DNA of 64,000 bases from Unio delphinus. Taxonomy: Eukaryota; Mollusca; Bivalvia; Unionida; Unionidae. The translations under genes were made by a program, and so were the position numbers. The stretch is from assembly GCA_029339505.1 (NCBI GenBank), contig JAQISU010000036.1, positions 5,637,501 through 5,701,500 on the forward strand, read 5' to 3'. Of this stretch, positions 1-11,390 are shown piece by piece; within the stretch, counting starts at the first letter, position 1, and each line of letters opens with the position of its first letter. The notes beneath the pieces are model-generated. The model ran no database searches, was not told the DNA's origin, and was given only the letters and a program-made list of their open reading frames with translations.

Positions 1-1038
1 TCAAGTTATGTTCCGAATGAGTTATAATATAGAGTGTGCTGATGTGATAGTATTCTCTAATATCTAATGTGCAAACAGCATTGATGTATCTGAATAACAC
101 AAAACAATGTCTTAGAACTAATTCACAATACGTCCAAGGCACGATTTTTTTAAGTCATCAGTACCCAATTTGTTACTCCAAACGAATCATTAGAAAAATC
201 TCCTCACTCAAAACTGAACACAAATACACTGTTGCCTATGCTGCTTTTATGAGGCAAAATATTATACACCTCAGATGACTAGGCTTTTTTTTCTGATGGA
301 ATTAACTTGACATACCTCCATAAACACCGTAAAAATCAAATTACCCATGTTATGAAAATACTTTGTTTATTGAGTGATCTTCTCCATCAAATTCGTCTTG
401 TCTGATAACGATTAATAATATCTTTAAAAAAGCTATCATTCAAGAAACGACCATCTTAATCCATGATATAAAATCACAGAAAATAAATAGCTATGAAATA
501 TGTTATCAGAAAGACATTAGTTATTGACGCACAAACTCTTATAATTAATTACGGACAAATGACAATCACACAGTACAGATTAGAAAGCACTATACATTAT
601 ACAATGCATATCGACGTAAAAAATGAAATTTCTTTACATATATATGTATGTGTGTATGTTTGTGTGTCTGTTTCATAAAGCGCATGTATGTGTGAAATAT
701 ACACTCCTCTTGATAACTATTATCAATATAGTGGATAAGGGTATATCCAGTTGATGGATCATTATTCATTTAGTATCAGTCTGCACATCAAATAACGATA
801 TATACATTGAATAACGTAATATTGAAACCTAAACTAGGATGCTAATGTGATAATATCTGAACAATAGTGAGGGACGTTCTTCGAACCTTTTAACAAACCG
901 GGTGTACAAGTAATGTGCTTATCAATGTTGGTGTCAGTGTACGATGCGTATATACTTAAGGAAGACGAATATGTCCATACAAAAGTCGTATGTGTGCGTA
1001 AAACCGCCGTATATGTACATAAATAGCCCATCCATTTA

Positions 1039-1144
<106 letters not shown>

Positions 1145-2647
1145 CTCTATAAATTTTGCAATTTCTGATTTATGCTTGTATTTAATTATTCCACGTTTTT
1201 TTCATGGTTATGTGTTATATAGAATATATATTGTTATATTTTGTCTACTTGAAATGAGAATGTTAAGAGCGTACTATTACATCTGATTTAGAAATATGTT
1301 TACATATGCTTTAACAAGTAAAACTACTATTCTTACAAACAAACCTTTTGGATATAGTTCTCATTGACTGATTTATTTCCGGCGTTTTTAGAAGAATTCA
1401 GTAAATTGGTCGGGATAGGGCACAGAGCACATGAATAGAACATTCTGGGGCAAAATGATCTTTCAGGTGGTGTATGTTGTGAACTGTACTCAAACTTGAC
1501 GTGCATATAAGGAGAGAACTGAACAATTAGCATCATTCCTTTTTAATGACATTCACATTTATATTGTTCCCGTAGTAAGATAGCAAACGCGTTTAATGTT
1601 GTATGTCAATATTATTGGAGAGAACAAACATTTCTTTGTGTAGTTCAAAATCAATACAAAGTGCTCATTATCTTGAAATATAATATTATTCACAAAATGT
1701 TGTGAAATAATCGAAACAGTTCTGCAGAATGCCTTCTTTGGACGTCATGATTCTTGGCAGACCACAACATGTCCGCTTTTGGTATTTATACAGAAGTTTT
1801 CGTTCGCATTATCAGCATTACTTTGGATCATCTACCTAATGCCGTAATCTCTACCTACATTTTCATTAATACGTTTGAATAATTAATTATTTGTGAAATG
1901 TTAAACAATTTGTAGGTTTCGCTTCTTTCTGTTACTTTGTTGTGACCATCGGAATATGACCAGTATATACAACAACTATTTGTACTGCCAGATTTCCATG
2001 ATTAAGTCGATAGGAAGTTTCGAAATTCTTCCTAGTGATCTTACCAGAAACGTTTGTAAAAGAGGATGTCGTGAACATAAGCATCACAAGTACCTAGACG
2101 ACGACTATCGTTATCATTATAGGCTGCAATTGTTTCCCATCAATCCTTTATATTAAATGGCATCGCTTTATTTTGATTAAGTCAATCATTAGATGCAAAC
2201 GCCGACATTTATTTCCCCTTTCTTTGAGTCTAAACTGTATAAATCTGCTATAAAACGTAACACGTGCAGACATATTTCTCATGTTCTACTTTGTTAATGA
2301 GATCTTGGCACATGAGATGAATCATTTCTCGTATGTAGTTGTCTTTTCTTAAGTCGTTTCACATTTGGAATGCATTATCTGTTATCGTTAACTTTGGGGA
2401 AATTCACCTTATTCTATTAAATCATTATTCAGCGAATACTGACTTTCCGTTTGCATATAATGCTGCTTGAGATAATTCATTCTGGTGATCTTGCAGAATC
2501 AAGATCATAATATGTTATATGTGTTCATTTCGAAGCATCAGCTAACATGTACACATAACCACATTGCAACTGATTAGTTCAGTCTGTTCCTGTTGTTGTA
2601 GTAATGAAAGATTATGTTCACAATGTTTTAATATTTCTGAATATCAA

Positions 2648-2800
2648 AATTGATTGACTGATTGATTGCTTTTTACGGCGCATCAGCACATTTATGGTAT
2701 TTAGAGCCATACAAAAGGTTTTATTTATACATGTTTAAAATACTAAAAGGTTTAATATCGACCAGCAATATAAAAAACCAAAATAGTTCAAAGTGAGAAA
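2648..2800 (-). mobile_element. 5'-truncated LINE 3' end (copy 1)
   Basis: This shares a dispersed consensus with 9581-9770, 24480-24620 and 39535-39720, including the blocks 'ggtttaatatcgaccagc' and 'ccaaa(a)tagttcaaagt'. At 39.5 kb the same sequence lies downstream of an RNase H-like reading frame on the minus strand, so it is the 3' UTR of that non-LTR retrotransposon. The left edge has an ATTG/GATT short repeat, fitting a microsatellite-like 3' tail. Confidence 0.65.
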
Positions 2801-4165
2801 GAAAACTATATCATCAGGTTGAAAATTCCATTCTTATGTATTTATGGCATATCTTAAAAAAATTTGATTTTGAAAACGAGAATTCGATTTTGTTTTGATT
2901 GGATATTCCTAAAATGTGACAAATGCATTATTTGTTTATTATTTGTCATATTGTCTTTATACACAGATTTAGAGGATTGCGAATATTGTGTTTGCCAAAT
3001 TTACATGGGTAAAGGTAATTATATCAAAACACCGACACTATCACATACTTGCTGCATGGGTTTGAGATGTATTGTGACTAAATGCTTATATTTAAGTTTC
3101 ATAGTTTTAACAAAATTATTTCGTTAATTTCAAAGCGCATTATTGATTAGCAAAATTGAGGTTTGCGTGTACTCAGGATGACCTTTTTAATGAATCTAAT
3201 GTCAGTGTTTGATCAGATTATAAGACGCCATTAACTATTCGCAATGGATCATTCTATATTGGTTGCTGCTGCTTACAACATTTGTTTAGTCTGTTTGTAT
3301 CTGAAACGGTGAAATCAAGCTTGATCTGTCTGAAAACATTTTAATTATTTCTTGAATCAAGCGAATGTATTTTACCATCTTAAATGTTCTCAACTACAAT
3401 TGTTATTCCTTAGTTTTTGGTGTCCTCTTTAAGTTTTAAAGTTCATGTCCAACAAAATATTGATTTGGTTTGCATGGTCACTTGGTGTTAATCAAAGAGT
3501 TTACTATTACATTAACAGAAGAGTCGCGGCAAAGAGATATAAAATTAAATATATAAATAATATACAAAGGATATCGCAACATCCAATAGCAGATGCATAA
3601 AGACATGCTTTGTATAATTAACAGATATGAACTGGATTTCAAACAAGTGAGGCTGATGTTATTATATCCAGGTTTAACACAGTTCATTCTGTTTTTAATT
3701 GGAGTGAATCAATATTACAATCTGAAATGGGTTATGCAACGTTTGCTAAAATATTAACGAACTACATGAACTCTAGGAAAACAGCAAAGAACAGTAGACA
3801 GTATGAAATATATCATTATACAATTTATTAAAGGAAAGACGAGTGTAATGGTAATGCATTTTCTGTCTATATTGGTGCGCAAAGGTAACATTAGCAGGAT
3901 TGTCAACATCAAGATGCCATTTATAGTTAATCACGGCTACATAACCAACAAGGTTCAGATAATAAGTTCTTGGAACTAAACAGCGATGCAAAAGAATCAA
4001 AGATAACGCCACAAAGAGAAACAGATGCAACAGCGGTAGCAGGAATGGTCGAATGTTATAGTTAAGTGATAAACACATCCCCTAAACGGATGTTATGGGC
4101 ATGCGAGGCCAAACAATGTATTGTTTATCAACAACGTTAAGGATATCATATTGTACAGTGTCAGC

Positions 4166-7100
4166 GCCGTATATGTATATACATTACCCATCAATTTAAT
4201 GTTAAATATTTCTATAATTTTCAAAGTCCTGATATATGATTGTATTTAATTGTTCCATGTTTTATTCAAGGTTGTGTGTTATATAGAATATATATTGTTA
4301 GATTTTGTCTAATTGACCGGGGGCTATTAAGAGCGTAATATTAAATCTGCTCAAGAAATATATGTTTACATATGCTTTAACAAGAAACCAAATAATCTAA
4401 CATATAATCCATTATGATAAATTTATCATTGCCTGATTTATTTCCGACGCCTCTAGACGAATTCGGTAATATAGGCTGGGATAGGGCACATTGCACATGA
4501 ATAGAATATTTTGGGGCAAAATGAACTATCAGGTAGGTACATTGCAAATTGTAATCACATCTGACATGCATATAAGGAGAGAGCTGATTATATAGTATAA
4601 TTCCATGTTGAAGACATTCTTATTTATATTATACCCGTAGTTAGACTGCAAATGCATTCTATCTTGTCTGTCGATATTTTTCGAGATCACAAACATTTCT
4701 TTATACAGTTCAAATAAAAATACAAACTGATCATTATTTGTAAATATAACCATATTCCATAATTGATGTGAATTATTCGAAGTAGTTCTGCAGAATGCCT
4801 TTATGGGACGTCATGAATCTTGGCGGACCACAACATATCCAGTTTTGACATTTGTACAGAAGTTTTCATTCCCTTTATCAGGATTAGTTGGGATCATCTA
4901 CATAATACTTTAAGCTTATCTCACATTTTCATTAATAAGTTTGAATAATTCATTGTTTTTTAAATGTTAAAAAAGTGTAGGTTTCGCTTCTTTCTGTTAC
5001 TTAGTTGTGACCATCAGAATTGTAACAGTAAATACCATAACAAACAAGTTACGCTACCAAATTTGCATGCTTGAGTCGAAAGGAATTATCAAAGGTTTCC
5101 CTAGTGATGTCTCCGGATATCTAAACTGTAATAATTTTCTATAAAACGTAACACGTGCAGACATGTTCCGCATGTCCTACTTTGTTAATGCGATCTTGAC
5201 ATGGTAGATGAATCGTTTTAGTATATAGTTGGCTTTTCTTAAGTCAGTTCACGTTTGGAATGTGTTATTTGGTACAGAAAAATACAGAGAACATTGGGGA
5301 AATTGACCTTAGTCCAGTATATCATTCTGCAGCGAATACTGACTTTCCGTTATCATATATGTTGCTTAAGAGAATGCATTATAGTGCTCTTGCACACAGG
5401 CAAGATCATACAATGTTATATTTGTTCATGTCGGAACAGCAGTCAACACGTGCACATAACCACATTGCAACTGATTAGTTCACTCTGTTCATGTAGTTGT
5501 AGCAATGACAGATTCTGCTCAGGATGTTTCAATATTTCTGAATATCAAGAAATGATCTAGTTATATTGCATGATAGATAGTTCGTGTACATATATAGTAC
5601 GTGGTACACGCAATCGACTGATTAACTTCGCTAAATGTCATCCATAATACTCCTTTTAATATTTCAATATATCAAGGTTGTTTCTGCATCAGCATCCCGG
5701 TAGTGTTAATGGTAAAGCGTAAGTCGTTTGCTTACTTATTCTTATCTAAGGACCATACATTTAGCCCAAAATAGATTTTAATGTATCGGTAAACGTGAGA
5801 AAGATAAATATGTCATCAGGTTAAACATTTCTTTCTTATGTATTTACGGCATACCGTAACAAAGTTTTGGTTGATTTAAGACTTACTATGGCTAATTCAC
5901 ATGAAACAACCAACGTAAATTTGAATAAGCCACACACAAAAATCATTATTGTTCATTTAATGCGGATTGCCTTTCAAGAACTTCAATTATTTGCAGATGG
6001 GATTTCTTTCGAACGGCATGTGAAAATGTGACACTTAATAATCCTTCAACAAATTTGAAGCAGCAAACATGAGCAAATGAGCAACCTCATAAAAGGTGAT
6101 TCTCTATTTCAAAGCCATATGATACAATCATAAGTTTGATGAAATTGTTCCAAAGCCACTTTTACTTGCATGATGATATTCGGACGATTTGCGCGTTTGA
6201 TGTCTACTTTCTGCTTCTTGATATATCTAACATACATAAGCCTGAACATATTTGGTGACGCCAACAAGTGTAAGAAAATATTTTTCTTCGAAGCTTTTTA
6301 CACGGCTGTATTTGCAATGATTTCAAATGAATTGCCTCTGGATATATTGTGGACGCAGACAATGTTGTCAGCAAGTATTGGTAGCCTGACTTGGGCGTTG
6401 GCAAGGTTGCCGTGTATTCTTCCAGTATTCCGATAAATGGTTCGTCAAATGAGGCAATAGGGTGCTCACGAGCCTTTGGTTTCTTTTGTTTGGTTATTCC
6501 TAAAATGTGACAAGTGCATTCATTTTTCATTATTTGGCATATTGTCTTTATACACAGAATTAGAGGATTGCGAATAATGCGTTTAATAAAAGTACTTGGT
6601 TAATGTTAACTATATCAAGACACATAAACTATCAAATAATAGATGCATGGTTTTGATAAGTATTGTGACTAAGTGCTAACTTTTCAGTTTCGACGTTTTA
6701 GCAAACTTGTTTCGTTAACTAGAAAACGCACTGTGGATTAGCAAAATTTGAGTTCGCGTGTACTCAAGATGATGTATTTGAGATTATAAGACGAAAAATT
6801 GCGCAGAATACGTCATTTTAATTTGCTTTTGTTTCCTACATTTGTTTAGCCCGTTTATATATGAAACGGTGAAATCAAGCTTGAACTCTCTGAAAACATT
6901 GTATATACTTCTTGAATCTAGCGAATATATTGTACCTTCTTAAATGTGCTCAAGTACAACTGTTATTGATTAGTTGTGTTGCCCTATGTAAGTTTTAAAG
7001 TATCTCTCCCACAAAATATTCATTTGCTTTGCATTATAACGTGGTGTTAATCATAACATTTTGTATTACATTAACAGGAGAATCACGGCAAAGAGATCTA

Positions 7101-7571
7101 AAATCAAAAGTAAAAATATAAAAAAGATATCGCGACATTCCAATAGCAGATGGATAAATAAATGTTGTGTATAATTAACAAATATAAATTGTAATTCAAA
7201 CACGTTGGACTGTTTTAACACATTGTAATTTAGTTCATTTTGTTCTTTATGGTGAGTAAATGACTATTACAATCTGAAATGGGCTATGCAACGTTAACTA
7301 AGAAACGAACGAACTTCATAAACGCTAGGAATACAACAAAATAAGAGGAGACACTATGATATATATCATCCTTCAATTAAGTAACTGAAACGACATCAAA
7401 GAGATAAAATATATGTCTGTAATGGTGCGCAGAGGTAAAATCAGCAGAATTATGTCAACTTGGAGACCCCATGTATAGCAAATAACAGCTACATAACTAT
7501 ATAGGGTTAGATAACAAGTCGTTGGAACCAAAGTGCGATGCAAAAGAATCAAAGATAACGCAAAAAAATGA
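4166..7571. repeat. Tandem segmental unit, copy B
   Basis: This is the second copy of the tandem unit, collinear with copy A with many substitutions and small indels. It lacks the LINE fragment present in A and C: the corresponding place near 5543-5560 looks like an uninterrupted site. It instead holds a ~600-bp private insertion (about 5885-6485) carrying a Gypsy-type integrase fragment. Its right end joins sequence that resembles 285-650 of the window. Confidence 0.75.
6160..6530 (-). pseudogene. Gypsy-type integrase fragment
   Basis: On the minus strand the frame 6530-6204 reads TLPTPKSGYQYLLTT followed by STIYPEAIHLKSL. This is the pattern at the start of the integrase catalytic core in Ty3/Gypsy-class LTR retrotransposons (Pro-x-Ser/Lys-Gly-x-Gln-Tyr-Leu-Leu-Thr, then Tyr-Pro-Glu-Ala-Ile). 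The second catalytic region is not intact: the frame shifts near 6290, after which a LVGVTKYVQAY-like segment is read. No LTRs or reverse transcriptase are seen nearby. The fragment lies in a ~600-bp insertion private to unit B, and its function in life would be DNA integration of a retroelement. Family call by eye. Confidence 0.7.
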
Positions 7572-7946
7572 AGGCTTAATTTTTCTGATGGTTATAACTT
7601 GATATACCTCCCTAAGCACGGTAAAGATCATGTTAACCATTTTATGAGAGTACTTTGTTTGTTGAATGAACGTCTCCAACAAATTCTTCTTGTCTGATGA
7701 AGATTTATGATATCTTTAAAAAAGGTATCCTTCAAGAAACGACGATCTTAATCCATGATATAAAATCACGGAAAATAAATAGCTATGAAATATGTTATCA
7801 GATAGACATTAGTTATTCACCCACAAACTCTTATAATTAATTATGGACAAAAGACAATCACACAGTACAGATTAGAAAGCACTACAAGTTATACAATACA
7901 GATGGACGTAAAAAATGAAAATTTATTTATGTGTATATGTGTGTGT
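7572..7946. repeat. Partial duplicate of 285-650
   Basis: This stretch matches 285-650 at high identity, for example the 'tccatgatataaaatcac' and 'agctatgaaatatgttatca' segments at 461/7750 and 491/7780. It is the start of a further unit of the array, interrupted at about 7946 by the GC-rich insertion. Confidence 0.75.
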
Positions 7947-7975
7947 AGTCTGCAGCGAACAAAGAAAGAAGCAAC

Positions 7976-8470
7976 ATGGCACTACTGACCACGCTAGCGA
8001 TGGAAATTATCCCACAACAAGCACTCCAAGTAATATTTGGCCTAGGGCTGCTTGAGGCGACAAACTGGAGCCTTTGAGCAGCAGGAAAAAGAACTTCCCT
8101 GCTGCTAATTTGGGGTAAAGAATATAAACAAAAGGATTACAGAGGGAAACCTAAGTACAGAGGTAACAGAGGTAGACAACGGTGGTGGCGGGAAACCGAG
8201 CCGGGCCACAGCACACCCACCCCTAAACCAGCAGTTCAAGAAGCACCGAGCCCCAAGACTCCCACAGCGCAGACTGCTGTACACGAGGGCTCTAACAAGG
8301 GGCTTCAAGACCAGATAGCGGCGCTGTCACAACAACTACAGGTGATTTTCTTTGAAAGAGAGACGGCGGAGGTAGCCACGTCACCAATTATGGAACCTGT
8401 GCCAGAAACATCACCACCACCACCACCACCCCCAACAAAGAAAGGCAAAGGGAAGGAAAAAAGGGGGTGA
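7976..8470 (+). pseudogene. Unidentified coding-like frame with in-frame TGA
   Basis: From ATG 7976 the frame runs 33 codons to a TGA near 8075, then continues open in the same frame to TGA 8468-8470. After the TGA it is rich in Lys/Arg/Gly/Tyr (KEYKQKDYRGKPKYRGNRGR), then Pro/Thr/Ala-rich, then a short heptad-like stretch (LQDQIAALSQQLQ), then a poly-Pro run and a basic tail. Basic RG-rich plus proline-rich composition is seen in nucleic-acid-binding gag or nucleocapsid-type proteins, but I do not recognise the family. GC content is much higher than the surroundings. It sits in an insertion that interrupts a tandem unit, so it arrived as mobile or integrated foreign DNA. The TGA may be a disabling mutation or a readthrough site. 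Confidence 0.45.
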
Positions 8471-8904
8471 TAACGACATCCACCCCCACCCCCACTCATC
8501 CGCCAGGTTTGGTAGTAAACCAGGACAAAAAGTTTGAGGAAACTACCACCATCACCACCACTCCAAAGGAACAAAGGGAGACGCCGGTGAAAACGGCGAG
8601 AATGCCAGACGAAAACAAGGAGGAATTAATGGGGAAGTTATGCATTGAACTTGGACTGAACCAACTCTTAAAGGATAAGAGAAAGGCAGCTGGGATTTTA
8701 TCTGCAGTAACCTACATAGGATTCCGGTCACTGCAAACTTCGCCACCAAGACTTCAGCAATGGCATTTCGCCACTACGATACTCACCCGTCACTACTATG
8801 AGGCCTTCGAGGAGCGACCCCTACAACATCTAATCGATGCACCAAACTACATAGCCTCCCGCCACGGAACTTATTTTCCACGAAGTACACGGGAGGACGG
8901 ATGA
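8467..8904 (+). CDS. Unidentified 145-codon frame overlapping the upstream one
   Basis: This open frame begins upstream of any ATG (first codon GTG 8467) and overlaps the end of the preceding frame in the -1 register, right after an A6G5 homopolymer run (about 8457-8467). That run could be a frameshift site or a decay lesion. The protein starts with a Thr/Pro-rich linker. A folded-looking segment then follows (ELMGKLCIELGLNQLLKDKR ... GILSAVTYIGFRSLQT ... HFATTILTRHYYEAFEERP). It ends with a charged tail. No signal peptide or membrane segment is present. I do not recognise it; it reads like the second half of a two-frame mobile-element or viral protein. Confidence 0.4.
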   Translation: MITTSTPTPTHPPGLVVNQDKKFEETTTITTTPKEQRETPVKTARMPDENKEELMGKLCIELGLNQLLKDKRKAAGILSAVTYIGFRSLQTSPPRLQQWHFATTILTRHYYEAFEERPLQHLIDAPNYIASRHGTYFPRSTREDG

Positions 8905-9130
8905 ACCGCCGCCAAATTGGTGAAGATTAAGGAAAAGCGTGGTACCTTTTCCTACGATGAGTATTAGTCCTTTTAAGGGCTTTCAATCACTGCCATTTAT
9001 TTTTGATAGGGCTCTCAACTGGCTAGAGAGCCCTCTTTGAACAAGCTATTTTGAAAATACAATACGATTTTTCGAAATACCGCATCAAATTTTACAAGCT
9101 ATTCCAACCTAACAGTGACACAACTTTATA
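8905..9130. other. 3' part of the GC-rich insertion, with hairpin
   Basis: Non-coding sequence after the stop codon. It contains a perfect 9-bp stem with a 9-nt loop (9008-9016 pairs with 9026-9034, agggctctc/gagagccct). Related phrases 'caagctatt' occur at 9043 and 9099. Sequence of tandem unit C resumes at about 9131. Confidence 0.5.
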
Positions 9131-9580
9131 TGTCGCATAGACATTTTAGACTGCAAACGCGTTTTATATTGTATGTCGATATTATTGGAGAGAACAAACA
9201 TTTCTTTGTGCAGTTCAAAATCAATACAAAGTGCCCATTATCTTGAAATATAATATTATTCCCGAAGTGTTGTGAAACATTTGAAGCAGTTCTGGATAAT
9301 GCCTTCTTTGGACGTCATGATTCTTGGCGGACCACAACATATCCGCTTTTGGAATTTATACAGAAGTTTTCATTCCCATTATCAGCATCAGTTTGGATCA
9401 TCTACCTAATGCAGTAATATCTTACTACATTTTCATTTTAAAATACTTTTGAATAATTAACTATTTGCATCAGTTAGCATGCGCACATAACCCCATTGCA
9501 ACTGATTAGTTTAGTTTGCTCCTGTTGTTGGAGTAAGGAAAGATTCTGTTCACGATGTTTTAAAATTTCTGAATATCAAA

Positions 9581-9770
9581 ATTGATTGATTGATTGATTG
9601 TTTTTACGTCGCATCAGCACATTCATGGTATTTAGAGCCATGCAAAAGGTTTTATTATACATGTTTAAAATGCTAAAAGGTTTAATATCGACCAGCGATA
9701 TAGAAAACCAAATAGTTCAAAGTAAAATGGTAAGATGCTGGTAACAGTAAAATATGAAGCTTCCCAATCA
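9581..9770 (-). mobile_element. 5'-truncated LINE 3' end (copy 2)
   Basis: Same family and orientation as 2648-2800. It begins with about five ATTG repeats (the presumed 3' tail) and runs to 'gaagcttcccaatca'. It sits at the same place in unit C as copy 1 does in unit A. Confidence 0.65.
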
Positions 9771-10976
9771 AGCAATATAGAATGATGCATAGAATACCTT
9801 GGACATACCAAGTTAGATTGCATGATAGTTCGTGCACATCTACATTATTGAGTACACTCAATCGACGGATTAACTTCGATAAATGTCAGCCACATTTTAA
9901 CATCTGTATATAACAAGGTTTTTTCTGTATCAGCCTATCAGTTATGTTAATGGTAAAGCGTAAGTCGTTTACATACTTACACTTATCTAAGAACCATACA
10001 TTTATCCGAAAAGAGATTGTATTGTATGGGCAAAAGTGAGAAAGAGAAATATATCATTAGGTTGAAGACTCCATTCTTATGTATGTATGGCATACCTTAA
10101 ACATTTTTGATCTTGAAAACGAGAATTCGATTTAATTTGATTGGGTATTCCTAAAATGTGACAAATGCATTATTTGTTTATTATTTCGCATATTGTCTTT
10201 ATACACAGAGTTAGAGGATTGCGAATATTGCGTTTGCCAAATTTACATGGGTGAAGGTAATTATATCAAAACACCCACACTATCACATACTAGCTGAATG
10301 GTTTGAGATGTATTGTGACTAAGTGCTTACTTTTAAGTTTCATAGTTTTAACAAAATTATTTCGTTAACTAAAAGGCGTATTATTGATTAGCAAAATTGG
10401 AGTTTGCTTGTACTCAGGATGACCTATTTGATGACTCCAATGTCAGTGTTTGGTCAGTTTATAAGACGCCATTAATTACGCTCAATGCATCATTCTATAT
10501 TGCTTGCTTTTGCTTCCAACATTTGTTTAGTCTGTTAATATCTGAAATGGTCAAATGAAATCAAGCTTGATCTGTCTGAAAATATTTTAAATATTTCTTC
10601 ATTAGTGTTTGGTGTCCTATGTTAGTTTTAAAGTCCATATTCAACAAATTATTGATTTGGTTTGCATGGTGACTTGGTGTTAATCAAAGAATTTTCTATT
10701 ACATTAACAGAAGAGTCACGGCAAAGAGATCTAAAATCAAACGAAAAACTATAATAAAGATATTGCGACATTCCAATATCAGATGGATAAATAAATGTTG
10801 TGTGTAATTAACAAATATAAATTGTAATTCAAACACTTGAGATTGTTTTAATGCATTGTAATTTTGATTTTATGGTGAGTAAATGACTATTACAATCTGC
10901 AATGGGCTATGCAACGTTGACTAAGATACGAACGATCTTCATCAATGCTAGGAATACAACAAAATAATAGGAGACA

Positions 10977-10978
<2 letters not shown>

Positions 10979-11041
<63 letters not shown>
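10979..11041. repeat. (TA)n microsatellite
   Basis: A pure TA run within tandem unit C. Confidence 0.95.
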
Positions 11042-11043
<2 letters not shown>

Positions 11044-11390
11044 TCCTTCAATTTCGTAAGTGAAACGACATCAAAGAGATACAATATATGTCTGTAATGG
11101 TGCGCAGAGGTCAAATAAGCAGGAATATGTCAATATGGAGACCCCATTTATAGCAAATAACAGCTACATTACTATATAGATTTAGATAACAAGCCGTTGG
11201 AACCAAACTGAAGAATCAAAGATAACGCAGAAAATGAAAACAATTGAAACAGCAGTATAAGGAATGTTCCAATTAAATAGTTAAATGGCATAACATCCCT
11301 TAAACGGATGTCATGGGTATGCAAGGCCAAACAAATTTATTGTTTATGAACAATGTTTTGAACATCATATTGTGTAGTGTCAGTTGAAAC

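Larger units (their letters stand above)
9131..11390. repeat. Tandem segmental unit, copy C (5'-truncated)
   Basis: This copy resumes immediately after the GC-rich insertion, at a point matching about 1575 in copy A. It is collinear to the end of A (compare 11282-11380 with 4070-4165). It contains a LINE 3' end at the same relative place as copy A and a private (TA)n run (10979-11041). Its right end marks the end of the array. Confidence 0.75.

Noticed and set aside
6170..6436. 88-codon hydrophobic plus-strand ORF in tandem unit B
   Set aside because: It is the antisense shadow of the Gypsy integrase fragment.
8105..8749. Minus-strand ORFs over the GC-rich insertion
   Set aside because: Gly/Pro-rich complements of the plus-strand frames; codon bias and continuity favour the plus strand.
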